This document shows, piece by piece, positions 9,153 through 18,311 of a DNA stretch of 64,000 nt. The position numbers and the translations under genes are program-made. The DNA lies in contig NZ_KB894093.1 in the NCBI RefSeq assembly GCF_000374305.1, forward strand, positions 372,001 to 436,000. Reading direction: 5' to 3'. Position 1 is the stretch's first letter. Every line of letters starts with the position of its first letter. The stretch comes from Actinomadura flavalba DSM 45200. Lineage in GTDB: Bacteria; Actinomycetota; Actinomycetes; Streptosporangiales; Streptosporangiaceae. A model generated the notes under the pieces. The model was not told the origin of the DNA. It ran no database searches and saw only the letters and a program-made list of their open reading frames with translations.

Positions 9153-11036
9153 GTGAGTGCTGACCAGACGGCCGAGCCACAGGGGCGCTTCCTGGCGCTT
9201 CTGCGGCGCTACCTCGTCCTGCTGATCGTGCTGGCCGTGGCCGGCGGCGCCCTCGGCGCCGCCGCCGGCCTCCTGCTCCCGCAGCCGTTCAAGGCCACCG
9301 CGACCGTCCTGGTGAGCCCGCTGGAGGGCAACCCCTACTCCCCGCAGGGGCGCGGCGACGACCTGATCAACCTGGAGACCGAGGCGCAGCTCGTCAGCAC
9401 CGACACGGTCCGCAAGATCGCCACGCAGCGGGCCAAGCAGGAGCTGCCGGACGACATCGAGGTCTCGGTGCCGCCCAACACGCAGGTCCTCAACCTCACC
9501 TGCACCGCCGCGGACTCCGCCGCCGCCCGCGCGGGCGCCCAGTCCTACGCCGACGCCTACCTGGAGTACCGGCGGCAGCGCGCCCAGGCCGTCGTCGACG
9601 GACGCCTCGCCAAGCTCAAGCAGCAGGCGATCCGGGTCGAGCGCGAGCTGCGCCAGGCCAACCGCGACCTGGCCGCGTCGTCCGGCTCCCAGCGCGCCTA
9701 CCTCGGCCAGCGCATCACCGCCTACACCAACCAGCTCGGCGTCATCGACGAGCAGTCCAACGACATCGGCAGCACCCCGATCAGCCCCGGCCAGGTCATC
9801 ACCCCCGCCGGTGCCCCCAGCGGCCCCGGGCAGATGCGCGTCCTGGTCTACGGCGCGGGCGGCCTCTTCGGCGGCGCCCTGTTCGCGTTCCTCATCCTGC
9901 TGCTGCGCGAGCGGCTGAACCAGCGCATCCGCGACGCCGAGACGATCGAGGGCCTCGGCATCCGCGCCCTCAGCACCGTGCCCGCCGACGGTCCCACCGA
10001 GGACACCCTCGCGCTCGTCTCCGCGCCCCGCAGCGCCGCGGGCGAGGCGTACCGCAGGCTGCGCGCCGCCGTCGTCGCGACCGCGCCGCAGACGCCCGTC
10101 GCGCTGCTGGTGTCGAGCGCGACGCCGGGCGGCAGCTCCCGCCTGGCCGCCTCCAACCTGGCCGTCGCGCTGGCGTTCGCCGGAGCCAAGACCATCATGA
10201 TCGACGCCACCACCGACGACGCCGACACCACCGGCCTGTTCGGCGCCCGGCCCGGCAAGGGCCTGTCGGACACGCTGCTGTCCGGCACCGACCCCGCGAC
10301 GCTCCTCATCCACACCGACTCCCAGCTCCGGCTGCTGCCGCGCGGCGCCCGCGCCCGCGAGGCCGCGCACCGCTTCTCCGGGCCCCGGATGCGCGAGACC
10401 GTCAAGGTGCTGCGCCGCCGCAGCGAATACCTGATCGTCAACGCGCCGAGCCTGCACGACGCCGACGCGCAGGCGCTCTGCACCTTCGCCGACGCCGTCG
10501 TCCTCGTCGTCGACCAGGGCGTGACGACCCGCCAGGAACTGCGGCAGGCGTACGTGGAGGCCGAGCGCGCGGGCGCGACCGTGCTCGGCGCCCTGCTGGA
10601 GCCGCGCGACCAGCGCCGCCGCAACGCCGCGCCGCGTCCCGCCGCCGCCCGGCCGCGTCCCCCCGTCCAGGACGAGCCCGCCGACGCCGAGGACGAGCAC
10701 TACTGGCCGGGCCCGCGCGGCGACGAGGAGCCCGCCGAGCCGTCCACGCTCACCACGCAGGCGCTGCCGAAGTTCCAGCCCGACGAGGAGCCGGCCCCGG
10801 CCGAGCCCGGCGACCGCCCGGTCGCGTCCGGCGCGCGCGACGGGCGGCTGCGGGTCAGCGACGTCAAGTCCGGCGGCGCCGAGCCCGCCGACGACGACGG
10901 CGACTCCCCCGCCGCCCGCACCCACGAGGACGTCGGCGCCCTGCTGGAGGGGCCCGCCGAGCCGTCCTCCGACGGCGACATCGTCCCCCGGTACGGCAAG
11001 CACACCTCGCGGGCCGGACGACGTGGCGGGTCCTGA
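9153..11036 (+). CDS. Wzc-like polysaccharide co-polymerase lacking a P-loop lysine
   Basis: 627 residues from a GTG with GAGGGGA 6 nt upstream; an ATG at 9114 is in frame but lacks a ribosome binding site. Helix at about 19-43, Wzz periplasmic region with coiled coil (about 145-200), second helix near 230-255, then a CpsD/Wzc-like domain. The Walker A site reads SSATPGGSSRL (about 320), without the usual GKS/T, and the following A' site is IDATTDDADTT, also altered. The last 135 residues are acidic and proline-rich and lack the tyrosine cluster that such kinases phosphorylate. It is therefore probably a structural co-polymerase. It overlaps the flippase gene by 14 nt. Confidence 0.8.
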   Translation: MSADQTAEPQGRFLALLRRYLVLLIVLAVAGGALGAAAGLLLPQPFKATATVLVSPLEGNPYSPQGRGDDLINLETEAQLVSTDTVRKIATQRAKQELPDDIEVSVPPNTQVLNLTCTAADSAAARAGAQSYADAYLEYRRQRAQAVVDGRLAKLKQQAIRVERELRQANRDLAASSGSQRAYLGQRITAYTNQLGVIDEQSNDIGSTPISPGQVITPAGAPSGPGQMRVLVYGAGGLFGGALFAFLILLLRERLNQRIRDAETIEGLGIRALSTVPADGPTEDTLALVSAPRSAAGEAYRRLRAAVVATAPQTPVALLVSSATPGGSSRLAASNLAVALAFAGAKTIMIDATTDDADTTGLFGARPGKGLSDTLLSGTDPATLLIHTDSQLRLLPRGARAREAAHRFSGPRMRETVKVLRRRSEYLIVNAPSLHDADAQALCTFADAVVLVVDQGVTTRQELRQAYVEAERAGATVLGALLEPRDQRRRNAAPRPAAARPRPPVQDEPADAEDEHYWPGPRGDEEPAEPSTLTTQALPKFQPDEEPAPAEPGDRPVASGARDGRLRVSDVKSGGAEPADDDGDSPAARTHEDVGALLEGPAEPSSDGDIVPRYGKHTSRAGRRGGS

Positions 11037-12624
11037 CCCGGCGGCGGCCGGGGGCGCGAACCTGAACAAGCTGGCGCGCGGCGGGGCGCTCAACCTCGTC
11101 GGCGCCGGTGTCGCCGGGGTGCAGGGCCTGGCGATCGTCTTCCTGATCGCCCACCTGTACTCGCAGCAGGTGGCGGGCTCGTTCTTCGCGGCGACGTCGC
11201 TGTTCCTCATCCTGGCGGCCGTCGCCGGGCTCGGCACCGACGCGGGGCTGCTGCGCTGGCTGCCCCGGCACCTGGCGCTCGGCGAGGGGACGTCCGCGCG
11301 CCGCACCGTCCCGGTCGCGCTCGTGCCGGTCGTGGTGACGGCGGCGCTCGCGGGCGCCGTCCTGGCGCTGACCGCGTCGTGGACGGCGGCGCGCATCGGG
11401 TCGGGCGCGCCCGGCCAGGTCGCCGAGATGGTCCGCGTGCTGGCGCTGTTCCTGCCGCTGGCCGCCGCGCACGACGTGCTGCTGGCCGCGACGCGCGGGT
11501 ACGGGTCGATGCGTCCGACGGTGCTCGTCGACAAGATCCTCCGGCAGGGTCTCCAGGTCGTGTTCGTGGTGGTGGCGGCGCTGGTGTCCGACCATCCGGC
11601 GGCGCTCGCGCTGGCCTGGGTCGCCCCGTACCTGCCGTGCCTGCTCGTCGCGGCCGTCTGGTACCGGCGGATCAGCCGCCGCAGGCTCGCCGCGACACCG
11701 GCCGGGGAAGCGGCGCGTCCGCTCGCGGGGGACTTCTGGCGGTTCACCGCGCCGCGCTCGGTGGCGCAGGTCTGCCAGACCGCCTTCCAGCGCGTCGACA
11801 TCGTGCTCGTCGCCGCGCTCGCCTCGCCGCGCGAGGCCGCGATCTACACGGCCGCGACGCGGTTCATCGTGATCAGCCAGCTCGCCACGCAGGCCGTGCA
11901 GAACGTCATGCAGCCCGCGGTGAGCCGGTTGATGGCGCTGTCCGACCGCGCGGGCGCGCAGAAGATCTTCGCGGTGTCGGCGGCGTGGAACCTCGCGCTG
12001 TGCTGGCCGGTGCACCTGGCCATCGCGGTCGGCGCCCCCGTCTACGTGGCGTCGTTCGGGTCCGGCTACGCCGGGTCGGGCGAGGTCGTGACCGTCGTGC
12101 TGGCGCTGGCGATGCTCGTCGCGACGGCCACCGGCGCCCGCGACGTCATGCTCCTGATGGCCGGTCGCAGCGGGCTCAGCCTGGCCAACCAGAGCGCCGC
12201 CCTGGCCGTGAACCTCGCGCTGAACGTGGCGCTGATCCCGGTGTTCGGCATCGCGGGCGCCGCGCTGGCGCGCGCCGCCGGGCTGCTGGTGCGGACGGGG
12301 CTCGCGCTCGTGCAGGTCCGCCGCATCCTCGGCATGAGCCCGGCGAGTTCGGGGCTGGCGTGGGCGGCGGGCGCGGCGCTGCTGTCGTTCGGCGCGGTGC
12401 CGCTGGCCGTGCGGCTCGTCGCCGGGGACGGCGTCGTGGCGCTGCTGTGCGGGCTGATCCCCGGCGCGCTGTTGTACTTTGCCCTACTCTGGGGCGGCCG
12501 TGAGCGGTTGAATCTCACCGCGTTCGCCACCCTTCTGCCGGGCCGGCGAGGCCGCGGCACATCGTCCGTCGCGGCCGTGCCCGACGAAGAACCTGCGAGG
12601 AGCGTCCATGTCCCCGGGAATTGA
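11023..12624 (+). CDS. Wzx/MurJ-type polysaccharide flippase
   Basis: 533 residues with twelve to fourteen hydrophobic helices and the N-terminal pattern typical of the MOP superfamily (LARGGALNLVGAGVAG). GTG start inside the 3' end of the preceding gene; its own 3' end overlaps the next gene by 17 nt. Expected to move undecaprenyl-linked repeat units across the membrane for the Wzy-like polymerase of the same operon. The C-terminal 35 residues are basic and cytoplasmic. Confidence 0.8.
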   Translation: MAGPDPAAAGGANLNKLARGGALNLVGAGVAGVQGLAIVFLIAHLYSQQVAGSFFAATSLFLILAAVAGLGTDAGLLRWLPRHLALGEGTSARRTVPVALVPVVVTAALAGAVLALTASWTAARIGSGAPGQVAEMVRVLALFLPLAAAHDVLLAATRGYGSMRPTVLVDKILRQGLQVVFVVVAALVSDHPAALALAWVAPYLPCLLVAAVWYRRISRRRLAATPAGEAARPLAGDFWRFTAPRSVAQVCQTAFQRVDIVLVAALASPREAAIYTAATRFIVISQLATQAVQNVMQPAVSRLMALSDRAGAQKIFAVSAAWNLALCWPVHLAIAVGAPVYVASFGSGYAGSGEVVTVVLALAMLVATATGARDVMLLMAGRSGLSLANQSAALAVNLALNVALIPVFGIAGAALARAAGLLVRTGLALVQVRRILGMSPASSGLAWAAGAALLSFGAVPLAVRLVAGDGVVALLCGLIPGALLYFALLWGGRERLNLTAFATLLPGRRGRGTSSVAAVPDEEPARSVHVPGN

Positions 12625-13924
12625 CCAGGTGCGGCGCAAGTCGCGCGCCGTGCTGCGCAAGAGCGGGCTCGCGCCGAGCGGGCCGGTGTACGGCCGTCTC
12701 GTCGACGCGGGCCGGTCCCTGCCGATCCCGCCCGCCGCGCGCGTCGCCGTCTCGACCGCGGTGCTGCGCCGTCCGTGGCGGGTGCCGGTCCGGCTCGACA
12801 AGCTCCTCGTCGGCGCGCAGGGCGGCTGGACCGCCCGCGAGTTCGCGGAACGCACCGACGACCTGCTGTGGCCGTCCACCCCGTTCCTGGACGGCCCGCA
12901 CGTCGGCCTGCTGCGCCTCGCGGACGAGCGCGGCGAGCTGACCGACACCGACATCCTGGACAGCGGCTACGGGCAGCTCGGCCTGCGCTGCGTCAAGGCG
13001 GGCGGGAACTACTTCGGCGGCACCGACGAGACCGGCGTCGTCGCGGCGGCCCGGCACTTCATCGCCCGCTACCGCGGCGAGGACCTCCCGCAGGACGGCC
13101 CGCGCCCGCAGCAGAGCGGCGCGCAGGACCCGGTGCTCGTCGCGCCCGTGCGCGGCTCGGACCACTACCAGATCCTCGACGGCCACCACCGCCTCGCCAT
13201 CGCCGCGATGAGCGGCGCCACCGGCGCCCACGTCGTCGCCAAGTGGCTGCCGGTCACCACGCCCCTCCAGGACCTCCTGCTGCGCATGAGCTGGCTGGAC
13301 GGCACCCACGAGCTGTACCAGCCGATCGACGCCCCCGAGCTGCGGGACGGCTGGACGACCGTCCGGCAGTGCACCGACCGGCTCGACAAGATGACCGCGT
13401 TCCTCGCCGAGCGCGGCGTGACCGGCCGCTACCTCGACGTGGCGAGCTGCTACGGCTGGTTCGTCGCGCGGATGGCCGAGGCCGGGTTCGCCGCGCAGGG
13501 CATCGAGCGCGACCCGCTCGCCGTCCCGCTCGGCCGCGCCGTCTACGGGCTCCCGGAGGGCGCCATCGCCACCGGCGACGCCGTGGAGTTCCTGCGCGGG
13601 CACGAGCCGGGCACGTGGGACGTCGTGTCCTGCTTCAGCCTGCTGCACCACTTCGTGCTCGGCCGCGCCGACGTCGGCGCCGAAGAGCTGATCCGGCAGC
13701 TCGACCGCGCGACCGGCCGCGTCCTGTTCTTCGACACCGGGCAGGACAACGAGGCGTGGTTCGCCGAGTCGCTGCGCGGCTGGAACCCCGAGCGCGTGCG
13801 GCGCTTCTTGGAGGAGAACACCACGTTCGACGAGATCGTCGATCTCGGCCCGGACGACGACGCCCGCCCGCCCTACGAGGACAACTACCGGCGCCACCTG
13901 TTCGCCTGCGTCAGAACGGCATGA
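12608..13924 (+). CDS. ParB-like domain fused to SAM methyltransferase
   Basis: 438 residues; ATG with GAGGAG 5 nt upstream, inside the flippase gene. The N-terminal half contains YQILDGHHRLA (about 188-198), the signature loop of ParB/sulfiredoxin-like nucleases. The C-terminal half (about 255-425) is a class I methyltransferase: motif I YLDVASCYGWFV (275-286), acidic end of beta-2 at E300, and a FSLLHH motif IV region. No membrane segments. In an exopolysaccharide operon the methyltransferase could cap or decorate a sugar and so set chain length, as known for WbdD-type O-antigen terminators, but this is inference. The role of the ParB-like part is unknown. Confidence 0.75.
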   Translation: MSPGIDQVRRKSRAVLRKSGLAPSGPVYGRLVDAGRSLPIPPAARVAVSTAVLRRPWRVPVRLDKLLVGAQGGWTAREFAERTDDLLWPSTPFLDGPHVGLLRLADERGELTDTDILDSGYGQLGLRCVKAGGNYFGGTDETGVVAAARHFIARYRGEDLPQDGPRPQQSGAQDPVLVAPVRGSDHYQILDGHHRLAIAAMSGATGAHVVAKWLPVTTPLQDLLLRMSWLDGTHELYQPIDAPELRDGWTTVRQCTDRLDKMTAFLAERGVTGRYLDVASCYGWFVARMAEAGFAAQGIERDPLAVPLGRAVYGLPEGAIATGDAVEFLRGHEPGTWDVVSCFSLLHHFVLGRADVGAEELIRQLDRATGRVLFFDTGQDNEAWFAESLRGWNPERVRRFLEENTTFDEIVDLGPDDDARPPYEDNYRRHLFACVRTA

Positions 13925-15234
13925 CCGCACGCCGCGGCTCCCCCGCACTGCTCGGGCTCGCTCTGGCCCTCGCGGTAGCGGCGTGCACGAACGAACCCGC
14001 CACCTCCGCCGCGCCCGCTCCGCCGGCCGGTCCCCCCGAGGGGACGGCCGCGGAGCAGGCCGGCGTCGTCTGGACCAGCGGCATGAACAGCGACGGGCAG
14101 CTCGGCCGCGAGGTCGCCGAGCTGGACCCGTCGCTCGCGCCGGTCACCACCCGCCGCAGCGACCGCCTGACCGGGGTCCGCGCGGTCGCGGGCGGCGGCC
14201 GGCACTCGCTGGCCGTCCTGGAGGGCGGCACCGTCGTCGCCTGGGGCGCCAACGACCACGGGCAGCTCGGCGACGGCACCACCGTCGACCGGCCGACGCC
14301 GGTCAAGGTCCGCGCGGCGGACGGCAGGCCCGGCGCGCTGACGGGCGTCGTCGCCGTCAGCGCCAACAGCGACTTCTCCATGGCCCTGCGCTCGGACGGC
14401 ACCGTCGTCACGTTCGGGAAGGGCGACGCCGGGCAGCGCGGCACCGGCACCCGCGCGGCTCCGCTGATCCCGACGACCGTCCGCGCGGCCGACCGCCGGG
14501 GGCCGCTGCGCGGCATCACGGCCATCGCCGCCGACGGCCGCACCGAGCTGGCGCTGACCCGGTCCGGCCGGGTCCTGTCGTGGGGCGCCAACACCTTCGG
14601 CATGCTCGGTGACGGCACCCGGCGCCCGCGCGCGCTGCCGGGGCCGGTCAAGGGCCTGGAGGGCGAGGGCGCCCTCACCGGCGTCACCCGCATCGCGATG
14701 GGCGGCCAGCACGGCCTGGCCGTGCTGCGCGACGGGCGGCTCGCGGCGTGGGGCCGCAACGACCTGGGGCAGCTCGGTGACGGCACCCGCAGGGACCGGC
14801 CCGTGCCCGACGTCGTCACCGGCGTCGGCGGCAACGGCCAGCTCGGCGGCGTCGCGTCGATCAGCGCCGCCGAGAAGCACAACTACGCGCTGCTCAAGGA
14901 CGGCTCGGCCGTCGCGTGGGGCAACAACTCCGCCGGGCAGCTCGGTGACGGCTCGGCGAAGCTCCGCACGATCCCGGTGCCGATCGTCTCCGGGCACGGC
15001 CCGCTGCTGCGCAACGTCCAGCAGGTGTTCGCGGGCGAGGCGTACGGCGTCGCGGTCCTCAGCGACGGGTCACCGATGACGTGGGGCGCGGGCGGGCGGG
15101 GCCAGCTCGCCTCGGGCAACCGGCAGCCCCGCAACCGCCCGGGCACGCTGGTGATGGCGCACGGCGCCCCGCTGCGCCCGGTGCTGACGGCGGGGGTCGG
15201 CGAGCGCCATCTCCTGCTGGTGATGCGGCCCTAG
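13921..15234 (+). CDS. RCC1-repeat lipoprotein
   Basis: 437 residues; ATGA overlap with the methyltransferase fusion. A lipoprotein signal ends at C22 (LAVAAC). The mature part is built from about seven RCC1-type repeats, recognisable as VAWGANDHGQLGDG, LSWGANTFGMLGDG, AAWGRNDLGQLGDG and VAWGNNSAGQLGDG, which fold as a seven-bladed propeller. It closes the operon and shares a CTAG stop with the opposing gene. A surface-anchored scaffold or glycan-binding role is inferred only from position. Confidence 0.85.
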   Translation: MTARRGSPALLGLALALAVAACTNEPATSAAPAPPAGPPEGTAAEQAGVVWTSGMNSDGQLGREVAELDPSLAPVTTRRSDRLTGVRAVAGGGRHSLAVLEGGTVVAWGANDHGQLGDGTTVDRPTPVKVRAADGRPGALTGVVAVSANSDFSMALRSDGTVVTFGKGDAGQRGTGTRAAPLIPTTVRAADRRGPLRGITAIAADGRTELALTRSGRVLSWGANTFGMLGDGTRRPRALPGPVKGLEGEGALTGVTRIAMGGQHGLAVLRDGRLAAWGRNDLGQLGDGTRRDRPVPDVVTGVGGNGQLGGVASISAAEKHNYALLKDGSAVAWGNNSAGQLGDGSAKLRTIPVPIVSGHGPLLRNVQQVFAGEAYGVAVLSDGSPMTWGAGGRGQLASGNRQPRNRPGTLVMAHGAPLRPVLTAGVGERHLLLVMRP

Positions 15235-15944
15235 GCGTCCGGCGTGGGCGCGGCGGGCGTGCGCTTGCGGCGCCACAGCAGCAGCCCGCCGCCGGCGGCC
15301 GCCAGCACGGCGACGCCGCCGGCGGCCAGGGGCAGCACGGGCACGCCGCCCGCCTCCGCCTTGCGCGCCTCCGCCGAGCCCGCGGCGGGGGCCGTCGGCT
15401 GCGATCCGGCCAGGGTACGTTCCAGCGGCACCGACTGCTCGGGCGCGGGACGGCCGTCGTTGCCGGGCTTGCCCGGCGCCGGGGGCGCGTACTTGGAGAC
15501 CGGCATGCCGCGGACGAACGAGACCAGCGCCGCGTCCGGGCGCGCCGGGTACGCCTTGACGGCCTTGGCGTAGACGGCCTTCACCTTGGCGGCGGGCTCG
15601 GTGTCGGACGCCACGCGCAACTGGTCGCCCGCCAGCACGGCGTAGGTGCCCTTGCGCTCCAGTTTGCCGGGCAGCGCCGCCAGCAGCGCCTCGGGCCGGT
15701 TCCCGGCCGGGACGACGGCGACGAAGACCGGCACGGCGCGGCCCTGCGCGCTGCGCAGCAGTTCCTGCGCCTTGTCGCTCTTGAAGTACTTGGCGCGGGA
15801 GTCGACGTAGTAGCCGCTCTCGATGATGGACTCGGTGACGGCTTCGAGGTCCACCCCGTCGGCGGAGGCGGGCACGGCCAGGCCGAGCGCCGGGGTCACC
15901 GCCAGGGCTCCCGTGACGGCGAGGCGGCGGAGGGTGGTGTCCAT
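15231..15944 (-). CDS. Secreted, C-terminally anchored protein (Rv1476-like)
   Basis: 237 residues: signal peptide with ASA cleavage site at 27-29, a compact domain of about 120 residues beginning VDLEAVTESIIESGYYVD, a Pro/Ala/Gly-rich linker, and a C-terminal helix (about 205-225) followed by RRKR, so the domain faces outward. The pattern resembles the small Rv1476-type membrane proteins of actinomycetes, whose function is not established. The stop codon overlaps that of the RCC1 lipoprotein in a CTAG palindrome. Confidence 0.7.
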   Translation of the reverse strand: MDTTLRRLAVTGALAVTPALGLAVPASADGVDLEAVTESIIESGYYVDSRAKYFKSDKAQELLRSAQGRAVPVFVAVVPAGNRPEALLAALPGKLERKGTYAVLAGDQLRVASDTEPAAKVKAVYAKAVKAYPARPDAALVSFVRGMPVSKYAPPAPGKPGNDGRPAPEQSVPLERTLAGSQPTAPAAGSAEARKAEAGGVPVLPLAAGGVAVLAAAGGGLLLWRRKRTPAAPTPDA

Positions 15945-16035
15945 TTCGGGCTACTCCTAACAGCGCGGTACGGCCACCGACAGTACCGACGTGACGCGGG
16001 AAAGGCAGGGAAAGCGGGATAACGGCCTGATCGGG

Positions 16036-16932
16036 TCAGATGCCCCTGCCGCGCGTGTGCAGCGCGAGCAGCACCCGCTTGCCGGACACGGCACCGGACG
16101 CGACGGCCAGCGCGAACGGGACGCGCCGCTCCGCCGGATTCGCCCGCAGCGCCCGCGCCGACCAGCGCAGCGCGTCCCGGCGGCGGCCCACGGTCGCGCA
16201 GCCGAACGCGAGCTGCCCGTAGACGCGCCCGGCGGCGCCCGGCTCCCGGCCGATCTCCGGGTAACGCTCCAGGAACCACTCCAGGGCCGCGACCTTCACC
16301 TCCCAGGCGTGCGCGTAGTAGGAACTCAAGCCCCAGAGCACCCGCACCAGGGGGCGGTCCACGTTCACGATGGGGAAGCGGCGCGCGGCGCGCAGCGCCA
16401 GGTCCCAGTCCTCGCCCTGACTGCCGGGGATCGTCTCGTCCACCATGCCGATCTCGACCAGCGCCGCCCGGCGGGCCACGTACGTCGAGGAGTGCACGCT
16501 CATCATGCGGTCGCGGATCAGCGCGTCGTAGGTGACCCGGCCGGTACCGGCCAGGCGCGGCAGCTCGCGGCCGTCGAAGTCGATGAGGATGCCGGAGCTG
16601 CACAGCACGGCGTCCGGCTCGTCCTCCAGCGCGGCGACCTGCGCGGCCAGCTTGCCGGGCAGCCACGCGTCGTCGTCGTCGCAGAACGCCACCAGGTCGG
16701 TGTCCAGCGCCTGGATGCCGGAGTTGCGGGCACCGGCGAGGCCGGGCGTGCGCGTGTTCGGCAGGACGGCGACGCGGTCGGAGACGAGGCTCTCGTCCGG
16801 CTCGGCGCGGTCGAACACGACGACGACCCGCAGCTCGCCGTCGTACTCCTGCGCCAGCACCGACTCCAGCGCGCGGCGCATCAGCTCGGGCCGGTCGTGC
16901 GTGGGCAGCACGACTCCGACGGAAGGTGACAT
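16036..16932 (-). CDS. Family 2 glycosyltransferase
   Basis: 298 residues, ATG. GT-A fold signature: VGVVLPTHDRPELMRRAL at the start, NSGI at 70-73 and the metal-binding CDDDD (84-88). No membrane helix. It lies 86 nt downstream of cysN, on the same strand as the sulfate-activation genes and the initiating sugar transferase, and probably adds a sugar to the lipid-linked precursor made there. Donor and acceptor are unknown. Confidence 0.8.
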   Translation of the reverse strand: MSPSVGVVLPTHDRPELMRRALESVLAQEYDGELRVVVVFDRAEPDESLVSDRVAVLPNTRTPGLAGARNSGIQALDTDLVAFCDDDDAWLPGKLAAQVAALEDEPDAVLCSSGILIDFDGRELPRLAGTGRVTYDALIRDRMMSVHSSTYVARRAALVEIGMVDETIPGSQGEDWDLALRAARRFPIVNVDRPLVRVLWGLSSYYAHAWEVKVAALEWFLERYPEIGREPGAAGRVYGQLAFGCATVGRRRDALRWSARALRANPAERRVPFALAVASGAVSGKRVLLALHTRGRGI

Positions 16933-17018
16933 CGGGCGACCTCACGGGTTCGGAACGGGTGGCCCCCATTGTCGCGTATGCGGGGCTTGATCAGGGCGGT
17001 TCTCGCCGCCCTCGCCGC

Positions 17019-18311
17019 CTAGCGGGCGCCGATGATCATTCCGGCGGCGACCGTGTTGTTCGTCGCCTCGTCGATGAGGATGAACCCGCCCGTCAGCCGG
17101 TTGCGGCCGTAGTCGTCCACGAACAGCGGCTGGGTGACGCGCAGCGCGATGCGGCCGATCTCGTTGACGTCGAGGCCGTCGGCGTCCTCGTCGCGGTGCA
17201 GGGTGTTGACGTCCAGCCGGTAGTTGAGCGACTTCACCATCGCCTTGGCCGTGCGCGTCGTGTGCTTGAGTACCACCCGCATGCGCGGCGTCAGCCTGCG
17301 GTCGGGCGTCATCCAGCAGACCATCGCGTCGATGTCCTGCGCGGACTCGGGCCGGTTGTTCGGCCGGGCGATCATGTCGCCGCGCGAGATGTCGATCTCG
17401 TCGGCCAGCCGCAGCGTCACCGACATCGGCGGATGCGCCTGCTCGACGGGACCGTTCGGGCCGTCGATGTGGGTGATCGTTGTGGTCAGCCCGGACGGCA
17501 GGTGCACGACCTCGTCGCCCGGCTTGAGCACGCCGCCCGCCACCTGGCCCGCGTAGCCCCGGTAGTCGTGCAGGTCGTGGTCGGTGGAGGCGTGCGGGCG
17601 GATCACGTACTGCACCGGGAACCGCACGTCGATGAGGTTGCGGTCGGACGCGATGTGCACGTGCTCCAGGTGGTGCAGCAGCGACGGCCCCTCGAACCAC
17701 GGCATGTTCACCGACCGCTCCACCACGTTGTCGCCGTGCAGCGCCGACAGCGGAATGAACGTCAGGTCGCTCACCTCCAGCTTGGAGGCGAACGCGGTGA
17801 ACTCGTCCACGATGCGCTCGTAGACGCCCTGGTCGTAGTCGACCAGGTCCATCTTGTTCACCGCGACGACCAGGTGCGGCACCTTCAGCAGCGTCGTCAG
17901 GAACGCGTGCCGCCGCGACTGCTCCAGGATGCCCTTGCGGGCGTCCACCAGGATGATCGCCAGGTCGGCCGTGGACGCGCCCGTGACCATGTTCCGCGTG
18001 TACTGGATGTGGCCCGGGGTGTCCGCGATGATGAACTTGCGGCGCGGCGTCGCGAAGTACCGGTACGCCACGTCGATCGTGATGCCCTGCTCCCGCTCGG
18101 CGCGCAGGCCGTCGGTGAGCAGCGCGAGGTTGGTGTACTCCTCGCCCCGGTCGGCGCTGGTGCGCTCGACCGATTCGAGCTGGTCCTCGAAGATCGACTT
18201 GGAGTCGAACAGCAGCCGCCCGATCAGCGTGGACTTGCCGTCGTCCACGCTCCCGGCCGTCGCGAACCGCAGGATGTCCATCTGCTTGGCGGTCTGAGTC
18301 TGCGCGGACAT
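17019..18311 (-). CDS. cysN: Sulfate adenylyltransferase large subunit
   Basis: 430 residues. EF-Tu-like GTPase with P-loop GSVDDGKST (20-28), DTPGH (97-101) and NKMD (152-155), then beta-barrel domains. It forms ATP sulfurylase with CysD, making APS from ATP and sulfate with GTP hydrolysis. The length corresponds to CysN alone, with no fused APS-kinase (CysC) domain, and no cysC occurs in the window. ATG overlaps the cysD stop (ATGA), so the two subunits are coupled. Confidence 0.95.
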   Translation of the reverse strand: MSAQTQTAKQMDILRFATAGSVDDGKSTLIGRLLFDSKSIFEDQLESVERTSADRGEEYTNLALLTDGLRAEREQGITIDVAYRYFATPRRKFIIADTPGHIQYTRNMVTGASTADLAIILVDARKGILEQSRRHAFLTTLLKVPHLVVAVNKMDLVDYDQGVYERIVDEFTAFASKLEVSDLTFIPLSALHGDNVVERSVNMPWFEGPSLLHHLEHVHIASDRNLIDVRFPVQYVIRPHASTDHDLHDYRGYAGQVAGGVLKPGDEVVHLPSGLTTTITHIDGPNGPVEQAHPPMSVTLRLADEIDISRGDMIARPNNRPESAQDIDAMVCWMTPDRRLTPRMRVVLKHTTRTAKAMVKSLNYRLDVNTLHRDEDADGLDVNEIGRIALRVTQPLFVDDYGRNRLTGGFILIDEATNNTVAAGMIIGAR

